DNA from: JBDWFY01 sp964291365
Lineage (GTDB): Bacteria > Pseudomonadota > Alphaproteobacteria > Rhizobiales > Stappiaceae
Assembly (NCBI GenBank): GCA_964291365.2
Contig: OZ219989.1
Coordinates: forward strand, 3,782,001 to 3,846,000
Length of the DNA stretch: 64,000 nt
Direction: 5' to 3'
Of the stretch, positions 56,465 through 64,000 are shown one piece after another (position 1 is the stretch's first letter; each line of letters begins with the position of its first letter). A program made the translations under genes and the position numbers. The notes beneath the pieces are model-generated. The model worked only from the letters and a program-made list of their open reading frames with translations, had not been told where the DNA came from and ran no database searches.

Positions 56465-56486
56465 TGTACCTTGGTGAATAGGTACA
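56465..56486. promoter_or_regulatory. Operator-like inverted repeat before the SDR gene
   Basis: TGTACC-N10-GGTACA, 20 bases before the SDR start in the fucU-SDR divergent region. It would cover the early transcript of the SDR gene and could block it. No regulator gene is adjacent. The rest of the 330-base divergent gap shows nothing further. Confidence 0.42.
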
Positions 56487-56505
56487 TTGAAAATTAAGAG
56501 GTACC

Positions 56506-57240
56506 ATGAGATTAAATGGCAAAAAAGCATTTGTAACCGCAGCGGGAGCTGGAATCGGACGTGCAACTGCCTTAGCATTTGCTAAAGAAGGTGCACAAGT
56601 GATTGCTACAGATATCAATGCAGACTCATTGAAAGATTTGTCTAGTAAAAACTTAGAAACACAAGTGTTGGATGTTACTAACAAGGATGCGATCCAGTCA
56701 ATTACAAAAGGTGTTGGTGCACCCGATATTCTCTTCAATTGTGCTGGATATGTTCATCATGGAACAATTATGGATTGCGAAGAAGATACTTTTGACTTTT
56801 GTTATCAGCTAAATGTCAAATCAATGTATTCAATTACTCGCGCATTTTTGCCAGCAATACTTGAAGCAGGTGGAGCTTCAATTATCAATATGGCATCTGT
56901 TGTATCTTCTATTGTCAGTGCACCGAATCGATTCGCTTATGGAGTAACTAAAGCTGCAGTAATTGGATTCACAAAATCAATCGCATGTGATTATGTAACA
57001 CAAGGAATAAGATGTAATGCAATCTGTCCAGGTACGATAGATAGTCCATCTCTACGTGAACGAATGCGTGCACAAGGTGACTATGAAAAGGCTCGTGAAG
57101 CATTTATCGCTCGCCAACCAGTTGGACGTATTGGTACTCCAGAAGAAATTGCGGCACTAGCTGTTTATTTAGCAAGTGATGAAAGCAAATTTGTGACTGG
57201 GCAAACACATAACATTGATGGTGGCTGGGCAAACGTGTAA
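56506..57240 (+). CDS. SDR-family dehydrogenase, probable 2-keto-3-deoxy-L-fuconate dehydrogenase
   Basis: 244 residues. NAD-binding TAAGAGIGRATALAFAKEG with IATDIN (Asp selects NAD), NCAGYVHHGTIMDCEE, catalytic Ser in NMASVVSS and YxxxK in FAYGVTK, CPGTIDSPSLRERM. The sequence closely follows the DHRS6/BDH2-type subgroup, which includes bacterial 2-keto-3-deoxy-L-fuconate dehydrogenases. The divergent fucU supports L-fucose breakdown. A hydroxybutyrate dehydrogenase role is the alternative. Confidence 0.85.
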   Translation: MRLNGKKAFVTAAGAGIGRATALAFAKEGAQVIATDINADSLKDLSSKNLETQVLDVTNKDAIQSITKGVGAPDILFNCAGYVHHGTIMDCEEDTFDFCYQLNVKSMYSITRAFLPAILEAGGASIINMASVVSSIVSAPNRFAYGVTKAAVIGFTKSIACDYVTQGIRCNAICPGTIDSPSLRERMRAQGDYEKAREAFIARQPVGRIGTPEEIAALAVYLASDESKFVTGQTHNIDGGWANV

Positions 57241-57592
57241 CTTATTCTAACTTGAAATTGAAAATTATCAAATGAAATTTCGTAGCGATAATTTTACGAA
57301 AAACGATGATTCATTATTTTTAGGACTTAAACGGCTATGATACAAAGTGTGAGAATTATTATTTGTTTTAAAATTCAAATTCAATTGAGGTAAGAAAAAA
57401 TAATGTTATAAAATTAGATTGCTTTTATTTATTCCAGAAGTTCCATTCTTAAATGTACAACTTTGAGTTCCAAATTAAGCTAAATTTCAAAACCTTAATA
57501 ATGAAGATTGAATTAAAATTACCTTGATATTCAAAATGAAGATTGATAATGGTTTAAATTATTTGAAGAAATAACAAAATTAATGAGGGAAA
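57241..57592 (+). other. Intergenic gap before the SerRS-arm-like gene
   Basis: 352 bases without a credible gene. TTTCGTA and TACGAAA at about 57279-57302 form a small hairpin 40 bases past the SDR stop, without a U tract. Very A-T-rich beyond that. Confidence 0.35.
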
Positions 57593-57883
57593 ATGTACAA
57601 ATTAGATACGATTAAGCTCAGAAAGAATCCTGAAGTTCTTGATAATTTCCTAATTGAAAATGGTCAGGATGAAATTGCATTCTTACTTTTAGACTACGAG
57701 AACCGTTTGATTTCTGCGAAATCCAGACTACAAGAAGCAAAAATGGAATTTAAAGGTGATCTAGAAGAATTTAAACACTTAGCATTAGAGCCGATAATGG
57801 AAGAAGTGACAGATTTAGAAACAAAAATTGAAACACTTGAATCAACTTTACCCGAGGGCTTCCCGTTTGCAAAGGCAAATTAG
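57593..57883 (+). CDS. Free-standing seryl-tRNA synthetase arm-like coiled coil
   Basis: 96 residues. LDTIKLRKNPEVLDNFLIEN, then a Leu-Leu-x-Leu-Asp stretch with an Arg four residues on and LQEAK, matches the start of SerRS (D-I-K-x-I-R-x-NPE ... L-x-x-x-G ... LD-x-x-x-R ... LQ). The second half, IMEEVTDLETKIETLESTLP, corresponds to the returning helix. In SerRS this long antiparallel arm binds the variable arm of tRNA-Ser. No catalytic domain follows; the gene ends after the arm. GAGGG precedes the ATG. Likeness by eye; a generic coiled coil is possible. Next gene 43 bases downstream. Confidence 0.55.
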   Translation: MYKLDTIKLRKNPEVLDNFLIENGQDEIAFLLLDYENRLISAKSRLQEAKMEFKGDLEEFKHLALEPIMEEVTDLETKIETLESTLPEGFPFAKAN

Positions 57884-57926
57884 GAAAATACTTAAACAGT
57901 TCATAGTCCTATAGTGGAGAAAAATA

Positions 57927-58526
57927 TTGCACGATGTTAAATCAAAATTGTTGATAAATGGTCTGGATTACATAGTTGAGGCATTTGATCGATTGCACAT
58001 TTCAAAGCACGACCCTCGCGAAATAAAATATGTTATTCGTGACTTGGTAAGTGGAGTTGAAATTTTATTGAAACAATTTTTAGTACCAGAAAATTGGACT
58101 CTTGTAGTTCGAGGAAATAGTATACCCAGCGATGATGAGTTTAAACTTGGAGAATTTGTGTCAGTTGGTATAGATGAACTTAAAGAAACGATTGACCGGA
58201 TATATCCAGAAGTTGCTATTAACCCATCCGATTTTACTCAAATTAAATTATTGAAGCTAACAAGAAACAAAATAGAACACTTTACAGGGACATTTGAGTG
58301 TACAGCAGTATTACCAGTAGTATTTTTTGTTGCTAGATTTGTGTTAAAACTCATTCTTAGAAACAAATTAGCGGATAAAAAAGGAACCTATAGATTATAT
58401 TATGAGAAAATTCTAAGTAGTTTTTATGGCTATCAGACTTTTGTAATGAAAAATTTTAATAATAATCCAGAAAATTTGAGTAATGAGCTCTTCTACAAAG
58501 AAAGTGTTTTATCATTCAATCCTTAA
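57927..58526 (+). CDS. HEPN-like protein with RX4H motif
   Basis: 199 residues, mostly helical. TRNKIEHF at residues 112-119 gives R113-N-x3-H118, the RX4-6H active-site pattern of HEPN ribonucleases, preceded by helices such as DPREIKYVIRDLVSGVEILL, as in HEPN folds. The start is TTG at 57927 with GGAG 7 bases before it. It follows the SerRS-arm-like gene in the same direction, so both form an operon. HEPN proteins are common RNase toxins and defence effectors. Fold assignment is by motif and helix pattern only. Confidence 0.55.
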   Translation: MHDVKSKLLINGLDYIVEAFDRLHISKHDPREIKYVIRDLVSGVEILLKQFLVPENWTLVVRGNSIPSDDEFKLGEFVSVGIDELKETIDRIYPEVAINPSDFTQIKLLKLTRNKIEHFTGTFECTAVLPVVFFVARFVLKLILRNKLADKKGTYRLYYEKILSSFYGYQTFVMKNFNNNPENLSNELFYKESVLSFNP

Positions 58527-58550
58527 ATCCCGAGAATTTGAATATCTTGG

Positions 58551-58582
58551 GGTACTATCTTGTGAATAAGGTACTATATTGT
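58551..58582. repeat. Short direct repeat past the HEPN-like gene
   Basis: GGTACTATCTTGT and GGTACTATATTGT, 19 bases apart (12 of 13 identical), 24 bases past the HEPN-like stop. Purpose unknown. The rest of the gap to 58796 shows nothing. Confidence 0.5.
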
Positions 58583-58796
58583 TAAAAATTGTTGTCTAAG
58601 TAATGCAATATGTTTTAAACAGTTTTACATTTTTGGATTTCAGTCACCAAAATTCTAGAATTTGATATCAATTTTGACGAATTGTATTACCTTACCAATT
58701 AAGTAAACCGAAATTTGAATGAATGTAGTAAAAAGAATCCTAATTCTTCAAATTAAATACGATAAATTTAAACGTGCAAAGTTGAAACAACTGAAT

Positions 58797-59480
58797 TTAG
58801 TCAAGTTTTAACGCAGTTTTCACTTCTGTAGGTGCTGAATTCCAAATTCTATTAAAAAATGTTTCATCAAAGCTTCCAGATTTTTGGAAATATCTTATGA
58901 TAAAATATAAGTCCAACCTTGAACCTAAACGCTTTTCTTCACTCCAGTCCATTATTTTTAATTTCTTATTGTAATTGAATAAAATCGCGTAATACCCAAT
59001 TTGACTCTGTTCAGTTTTTTGATTTTCCCAACAATCATTGAGGTAATCCAAAACAAATTTAACAGCTACTTCGTTTGTTGTTCTTTTGTATTTATATTCA
59101 CTTTGAGAAAATTGTCCTTCATTAGATATTGCTTCAATGTGTAATTCGGGAAAAATTCTATTTTCTAATGCAAACTCAAGGCTTTCACCAAATTGTTGTA
59201 GATTTGAATCCTCAAATCCTGCAATAATATTAGTTGTATTTTTTGAATTTGCTTCAAAATTTACACCAATTTTAGAATCTAGAGTTGAACTCTCTTCCTC
59301 AATGAATTTTCGGTTAAAGGGAACACTTGATTGTTCACTAACATCTTTATTGAAATTTTGGAAATTCAAGAACTTTTGAGGATGCATACGATAAATAGCT
59401 GTATCATTAGTTTTGTTTCGTGGTTTCTCTTGGATCTCCTCTAACCCACTTTGCTGTTGGTCGCTAAGTTTTGTAGTCAT
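58797..59480 (-). CDS. Hypothetical protein
   Basis: 227 residues; no family recognised. Residues 1-100 are polar and probably disordered (Gln/Asn/Ser/Glu-rich). The last ~125 residues look globular: aromatic-rich FVLDYLNDCWENQ, GYYAILFNYNKKLKIMDWSE, then RLDLYFIIRYFQKSG and a helical end. No signal peptide or membrane span. AAGGGG about 8 bases before the ATG supports translation; a palindrome overlaps that site. Convergent with the HEPN-like gene. Confidence 0.6.
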   Translation of the reverse strand: MTTKLSDQQQSGLEEIQEKPRNKTNDTAIYRMHPQKFLNFQNFNKDVSEQSSVPFNRKFIEEESSTLDSKIGVNFEANSKNTTNIIAGFEDSNLQQFGESLEFALENRIFPELHIEAISNEGQFSQSEYKYKRTTNEVAVKFVLDYLNDCWENQKTEQSQIGYYAILFNYNKKLKIMDWSEEKRLGSRLDLYFIIRYFQKSGSFDETFFNRIWNSAPTEVKTALKLD

Positions 59481-59491
59481 GTTTTTTGCCC

Positions 59492-59505
59492 CTTATCAAG
59501 ATAAG
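59492..59505. promoter_or_regulatory. Palindrome over the ribosome site of the hypothetical gene
   Basis: CTTATC-AA-GATAAG, perfect, directly against the AAGGGG ribosome site of the gene ending at 58797. As RNA it could hide part of that site, or as DNA bind a repressor. Confidence 0.35.
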
Positions 59506-60107
59506 TATGAAACGTATATCTTTAACATAAGCAGTAATTTTTGGCTCACTTTAAAATATATAATATATTGATACGTAATTTGCAATTTTTTTCTTTTTTA
59601 CGAATATTAATTTACGTACAATTTACAATCCCTATTTTTGTGGTCTGAATGGTGATTGAAATTATCTGTATAATTCAATTCATCTGTAATTCTGTTCCTA
59701 AAGTAAATGTCTTTGGACAATTGACTAGTATGACCCAACAGCTAAAATTAAGGAAAATAATGTTCAAAATCTAGCAAAATGACTTATCAATCCCTTCATC
59801 CCTGAAATAGATTCACGTTTATGGTCAAATAAATGTTTTGAATTACCTGATGAAAACACAATTATTATATAGTAAACTGGTAATCGCGAAGATTTTTACT
59901 GAAATTTTCGCAGGTTTCTAATTCCTACCTAAACTTAGAAAGATAATAGTAAATAAAATGTAACAGAGCCAAAATTTTATACTGAATTTATCGACCTAAT
60001 ATACTCATATGACGGGTAACAGCAGGTTGTTTTCTGTTCCGGCTAATTATGAAATATAGCTCGTGGATTTTTGACTGATATTTTACCTATTTGCCTTGCT
60101 TCATTAC
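59506..60107. other. Gap without a clear gene
   Basis: About 600 A-T-rich bases. A short stretch at 59783-59872 (LINPFIPEIDSRLWSNKCFE) reads like protein but has a stop just before it and no ribosome site; it may be a gene remnant. No terminator or RNA gene seen. Confidence 0.35.
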
Positions 60108-61094
60108 TTAGTCTGTATAAATTTCTCCCAGCTTCCCATTTAATTCATCTTTAATGTGAATCTCAATAATCTCACTGATTGATTTGTCAGCGACAAATCC
60201 GAGATCCAATGCCCGATTTGGGTCAAAATCTCGTGCCCAATTTCGAACAATTAAATCAATCGTCTCGTTAGGTTCCTCTTTAATTAAATTTACTCGTTCT
60301 GATCCGGCGACCTTTCCAAGCGCATCAATCATTTCACCAACCGTTACCGAGATACCGGGCATCGTCAATGCACGTCTTGGCCCAATAATTTCAGTATCAA
60401 TTTCAGCGGCATGAAGCAAAAATCCTATTGCTGTTTTTGGACTTGCTAACCAATGTCTTATTTCACGAGAAACTGGTAAGATTGCTTCTTTGCCTATCAA
60501 AGGCTCCCTTAAAATATTTGAAAAGAAACCAGATGCCGCTAAGTTTGGTTTACCAGGACGAATTACAATCGTCGGAAGTCGAATTGCAATACCATCTAAA
60601 TATCCTTTCCGACTATAATCCATTAACATTAGTTCACTGCAAGCCTTTTGAACACCATATGAAGTTAAAGGTGTTAAAACAAAGTCATCAGCAATTTTGT
60701 CTGGAAATGGAGCACCAAATACCGCAATAGTTGAGGCCATTACAAATCTAGGACAATAATTATTTTCTCTTATTGCTTCAAAAAATAATCGCGTTCCATC
60801 GAAATTAATACTGTACCCTTTTGTAAAATTTTGTTCAGCTTCCCCAGATACAATCGCAGCTAAATGAAAAATATAATCAGGTTTATTGGCGATTAAGTTG
60901 TTGACAAATTTTTGGTCGGATATATCACCACTATAAGTAGAAACTTCCCAACTAACATCGGGTTTAGCAGGTTCTTCAATATCCACCAAAGTGATGGCAG
61001 AGATAGGTTTTTCACCGATAGTTTGTAAATTGCAAAGACGGTCAACTAACTTTCGTCCTATCATACCAGATGCACCAGTAATTAAGACATGCAT
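60108..61094 (-). CDS. denD: D-erythronate dehydrogenase-like SDR
   Basis: 328 residues. Extended-SDR start LITGASGMIGRKLVDRL, MASTIAVFG, catalytic Tyr-x3-Lys in SYGVQKACSEL, then the DenD-like block RLPTIVIRPGKPNLAASGFF with LREPLIGKEAILPV. DenD oxidises D-erythronate at C2 or C3 in tetronate breakdown. None of the partner genes (otnK, otnC, otnI, pdxA2) is in the window, so pathway is inferred from sequence only. Confidence 0.82.
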   Translation of the reverse strand: MHVLITGASGMIGRKLVDRLCNLQTIGEKPISAITLVDIEEPAKPDVSWEVSTYSGDISDQKFVNNLIANKPDYIFHLAAIVSGEAEQNFTKGYSINFDGTRLFFEAIRENNYCPRFVMASTIAVFGAPFPDKIADDFVLTPLTSYGVQKACSELMLMDYSRKGYLDGIAIRLPTIVIRPGKPNLAASGFFSNILREPLIGKEAILPVSREIRHWLASPKTAIGFLLHAAEIDTEIIGPRRALTMPGISVTVGEMIDALGKVAGSERVNLIKEEPNETIDLIVRNWARDFDPNRALDLGFVADKSISEIIEIHIKDELNGKLGEIYTD

Positions 61095-61285
61095 ATTAAA
61101 TTCACTCCCTTTTAGTACCGGAGATAAGAGCTAAATTAAATTCTTACTACTGAAAATTTGATAACCCAAAAAGTATTTTTTACAAATAATCCTTCACATT
61201 ACTCCAATATCAGAATTATTAGGTCTTAAGTTCAAATCTGTGTTAACCAAAAGCAGATTCTGATGAAAAAAATTAAGTGAAGGTT

Positions 61286-61362
61286 TGGCGCACCGAGGAA
61301 GATTCGAACTCCCGACCCCCAGATTCGTAGTCTGGTGCTCTATCCAGCTGAGCTATCGGTGC
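61286..61362 (-). tRNA. tRNA-Arg (anticodon ACG)
   Basis: 77 bases on the minus strand. Acceptor GCACCGA pairs with TCGGTGC, D-arm AGCTCAGCTGGATAGAGC, anticodon loop CTACGAA (anticodon ACG), T-arm with TTCGAAT, and genomically encoded CCA. A34 would be deaminated to inosine to read CGN codons. Confidence 0.98.
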
Positions 61363-61519
61363 AATAGGTTTATTCAATAAAGATACATACTGCTAGTTTA
61401 AACCAATTACATAATATAGCAAAGTTCTATTTTCAAGTCCAAACATCTTTGATTTCAAGAAAAATAAATAAATTCCAAATATATTTTCCACTTAAGCTAA
61501 TCTCATAAATTTGTTCAGG

Positions 61520-63166
61520 CTACCCGACATTGGCACGCTTCTGTGAACGCGTCATTCGAGATGAAATATCTATTGGACGATCAGGTATTGAAATTTCAAA
61601 ATTTGCCCCTGAATCACTCTCTTTAAGTACAATATTACCACCATGAGCTTTAACCAATTCTGCTGCGATTGATAATCCTAAACCGTATCCACCAGATTTT
61701 AATGAAGATTGGAATGCATGGAAAATTTTATTACGCACCATATAGGGTACTCCTGGTCCGGAATCTGCAACCAAAATTTGTACTACACTACCATGTCGCT
61801 GTGCACTAACTGTGATCTGCTTTAATACCACCGGCAATTTCGTGCTCTCCAATGCTTGGAGTGAGTTTTGACAAAGATTCATCAGAACCCTAAACATATG
61901 ATCTGGATCTGCATCAATTTCAATTTCACCACTCACTTCATTTTTCCATTCAATTTTCTCATTTGTATCAAGCGACAATCCCTCACCTACTTCATTTACT
62001 AATGAAGATAGATGAATCAATTCCCGTTTAGGTGCAGCTTCGGAAGTCTTACCATAATCTAAAACAGCTCTGGTGTAAGAAACAGCTCGATCAAGTGTTG
62101 AAATTATTTTCGGTGCGAGACGTTGAACTGTTGGATCTGGTAAATCTTCTAACCGTTCAAGAAGCAACTGTGCAGTGGCCAAAATATTTCGCAAATCGTG
62201 ATTTATTTTAGATACCGCAAGTCCAAGATTAGCAAGGCGACGGTGCTCCTGAATTGCTGAGACCAACCTATGCTCCATGTTCGCCAAACTTTGTTCAGCT
62301 AATCCAATTTCATCTGTTCGTACTGAAGGAATTATTATTCTTTCTGATTCCTCTGGGTTTTCAGCAAATCTCTCAATACAAACCGAAAGTCGTTGCACCG
62401 GTCGAACAAACAAATATTGTAATAGAAAAAATAACAACAAGCTGAACACAATTAATATCGGAATCGAAAACCCAAGTATCCTCAAGGTGAAATTTATCAA
62501 ATCTGTCCTAAGATAAGACTCCATAATAATGATTTCCACAATACTAGATTCAGAAAATTGCGAATTACCAGTCAATTGAAGCACTCGATCACTTCCAAAT
62601 AGTAATGTATCCATTGATTGGATAAACCCACTAAACATTGATCCAGAATTTAGGTTAAATTCCTTTTCAATATCCGGAGGTACTGCACGCATCGCAATTA
62701 GTTTTCTAGTTTGTCCATCAATAACCGCAATAGCTTCAGCTCTTGCCGAATCTAATAAATGAATCTGTAAATCGTCCTGCAATTTTTTCTGCAATTCGAC
62801 TTGTGATTGGTCTAGTGATTGATTTTGCGAATTGTCCTGTGACAGGTCTTGTGATTGATTTTTCAGTTCAAATGAATTTGGCTTAATTGCCAAAATTAAT
62901 TTTGCGTCCAAATCTGCCCGATATAATTTGTCATTAATCCAAGAATTCTGAAAGTTAGTGATAGAAGGGATTAAAACTGCTAATTCACAGATTACCGCGA
63001 CTAGAAGCGTCACTAACAGTAATTTAGACGTTAATCCAAATATTCCAGTTCGCGTTTGGATAACTCTCAAATCACTCGCATCTTGATCGCTTGAATAATC
63101 ATCCATACCTATTACTGCAGAGGAATTTGAATCTACATCTTGACTTTTTTCTTGGATAATGTTCAT
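61520..63166 (-). CDS. HAMP sensor histidine kinase
   Basis: About 548 residues. Two spans (around residues 48-68 and 230-255) bracket a periplasmic sensor with a repetitive Gln/Asp/Ser tract (SQDLSQDNSQNQSLDQSQ). Then HAMP, an H-box with His in KINHDLRNILA, N-box LMNLCQNSLQALE, G1 VADSGPGVP and G2 GGYGLGLSIAAELV. No response regulator is adjacent. ATG at 63166; a TTG three codons upstream is possible. Ligand unknown. Confidence 0.9.
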   Translation of the reverse strand: MNIIQEKSQDVDSNSSAVIGMDDYSSDQDASDLRVIQTRTGIFGLTSKLLLVTLLVAVICELAVLIPSITNFQNSWINDKLYRADLDAKLILAIKPNSFELKNQSQDLSQDNSQNQSLDQSQVELQKKLQDDLQIHLLDSARAEAIAVIDGQTRKLIAMRAVPPDIEKEFNLNSGSMFSGFIQSMDTLLFGSDRVLQLTGNSQFSESSIVEIIIMESYLRTDLINFTLRILGFSIPILIVFSLLLFFLLQYLFVRPVQRLSVCIERFAENPEESERIIIPSVRTDEIGLAEQSLANMEHRLVSAIQEHRRLANLGLAVSKINHDLRNILATAQLLLERLEDLPDPTVQRLAPKIISTLDRAVSYTRAVLDYGKTSEAAPKRELIHLSSLVNEVGEGLSLDTNEKIEWKNEVSGEIEIDADPDHMFRVLMNLCQNSLQALESTKLPVVLKQITVSAQRHGSVVQILVADSGPGVPYMVRNKIFHAFQSSLKSGGYGLGLSIAAELVKAHGGNIVLKESDSGANFEISIPDRPIDISSRMTRSQKRANVG

Positions 63167-63338
63167 TTCCTTCAACCATCTGAATTTTTTGAGATTTAAT
63201 CTAAATCAAAGACTATTTGTCAAATTTAAAAATATAAAATTCAACAAAGGGCTAACCTTGTTTCTTATTTTCTTAATTTCAAATAGTCGTTAACCTTAGC
63301 AATTATCTTAATTGGCAATTCACTTAATTTAAAGGTAC

Positions 63339-64000
63339 TTATCCAAATTTTTGCAAAAATCTAATGATTCCTCGTACAATTGGACTTTTTGTACTTTCCG
63401 AATAATTTGTAACACTAACTCGCTTGTTCATTTCTGTAAAGGTTGGATATGGCGGCACAAATCCAAGCATATCACGAATCTTAAACTTCTTAGAAATTGC
63501 CAAACCCCACATACTAATTAGTTCCCCAGCATTATAACCTGCTATATCTGCACCTAATATTTTTCCATTTTTTGCAATAATTATCTTTATTTTTCCCTCA
63601 CTCTTTCGCTCAGCTTGAGCGCGGTCATTTTCCTTATAGTCCCAAGACAGAATTTTAATTTCACCGTGTTGTTCACGCGCTTGCTCTTCACTCAAACCAC
63701 AATGTGCCAATTCTGGTGACGTATATGTCACCCACGGGAGTAAATTGCGATTTTCTTTGATCGGTAACCGGAACAATATATTGCGAAGAATTAATCCTGC
63801 TTGATAACCTGCCCAATGGGTAAATTGTGGACCACTGGCTACATCACCTATCGCAAAAACTTTACGATTAGTTGTTTTCAAACTACTATCTGCATGAACT
63901 CCTTTTTTATCAAACGCAATACCAGCCGATTCCAATCCTAATTCAGTGGTATTTGGAATTCGTCCTGTAGCAATCAGTAAATGTGAACCTTCAATCGTTT
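63339..64000 (-). CDS. FAD-dependent disulfide oxidoreductase, MerA/Lpd-like (C-terminal part)
   Basis: The frame is open to the right edge; about 220 C-terminal residues are seen. GRIPNTTELGLESAGIAF, the FAD-binding IGDVASGPQFTHWAGYQA and the dimerisation domain VTYTSPELAHCGLSEEQA are typical of class I pyridine nucleotide-disulfide reductases. The C-terminal active site reads PPYPTFTEMNKR instead of HPT-x-x-E as in lipoamide dehydrogenase, so a different substrate is likely; this variant occurs in a MerA-like subgroup. The N-terminal FAD site and Cys pair lie beyond the edge. A first in-window start at 63935 is internal. Confidence 0.85.
   Translation of the reverse strand, partial: TIEGSHLLIATGRIPNTTELGLESAGIAFDKKGVHADSSLKTTNRKVFAIGDVASGPQFTHWAGYQAGLILRNILFRLPIKENRNLLPWVTYTSPELAHCGLSEEQAREQHGEIKILSWDYKENDRAQAERKSEGKIKIIIAKNGKILGADIAGYNAGELISMWGLAISKKFKIRDMLGFVPPYPTFTEMNKRVSVTNYSESTKSPIVRGIIRFLQKFG

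Noticed and set aside
59783..59872. Possible small gene in the gap after the hypothetical protein
   Set aside because: A stop immediately precedes it, there is no start or ribosome site, and it is only 29 codons; at most a remnant.
1..64000. CRISPR array, prophage or integrated plasmid
   Set aside because: No regularly spaced direct repeats, phage structural genes or integrase were seen; the one tyrosine recombinase is XerC in its usual place.

Overview
The window is one contiguous piece of an AT-rich alphaproteobacterial chromosome. The evidence is gene order as well as gene content: addB beside murU, amgK/tsaE and a DivL-type kinase; priA next to atpHAGDC; sdhCDAB, mdh, sucCD, sucAB and lpd in one long run; and ffs, dnaX, ybaB, recR together. 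These blocks are typical of Alphaproteobacteria. The low GC content and short intergenic distances suggest an uncultivated, probably marine lineage, but the sequence alone does not fix the order or genus. There is no rRNA, CRISPR array, prophage or recognisable transposase. One tRNA (Arg, anticodon ACG) and one SRP RNA are present.

Layout. 1-8427 (minus): ptsH, ahcY, a DivL-like pseudo-histidine kinase with Tyr at the phospho-acceptor position, a TsaE-AmgK fusion that seems to need an AUU start, murU and the N-terminal part of addB, which runs off the left edge. 8428-10227: an accessory island with three tandem small lipoprotein genes, a strong terminator and two ~180 bp imperfect inverted repeats around them. 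10228-12906 (plus): XdhC-type and molybdopterin/MobA-like genes for molybdenum hydroxylase maturation. 12997-20256 (minus): ATP synthase F1 genes and priA. 20440-22115 (plus): transaldolase and xerC. 22126-36185 (minus): the second half of the TCA cycle plus zapE. 36299-37246: nudC. 37385-42180 (plus): ffs, dnaX, three tandem sRNA-like transcription units, ybaB and recR. 42214-49912 (minus): a Yej-type peptide ABC transporter with two binding proteins. 50023-53718 (minus): membrane-anchored cytochrome c, an ankyrin protein and an MmgE/PrpD protein. 53935-61094: accessory genes. 61286-64000 (minus): tRNA-Arg, a sensor kinase and a partial flavoprotein disulfide reductase.

How the genes work together. 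The core is central energy metabolism: TCA enzymes from 2-oxoglutarate to oxaloacetate, succinate dehydrogenase feeding quinone, a membrane cytochrome c and ATP synthase. Next to it are cell-wall recycling (AmgK/MurU), peptide uptake (Yej), DNA repair and replication (AddB, PriA, DnaX, RecR, XerC) and cell-cycle signalling (DivL).

Candidates for undescribed systems, best first: (1) a two-gene unit at 57593-58526 in which a free-standing protein resembling the tRNA-binding arm of seryl-tRNA synthetase precedes a protein with a HEPN-type RX4H motif; (2) three tandem structured sRNA units between dnaX and ybaB with matched promoters and terminators; (3) two tandem paralogous proline-rich small proteins followed by a ClpP-fold SDH-type protease; (4) the inverted-repeat-flanked lipoprotein trio; (5) a dnaX A10-G slippery run placed so that slippage in either direction stops translation within four codons, giving a gamma-like product.
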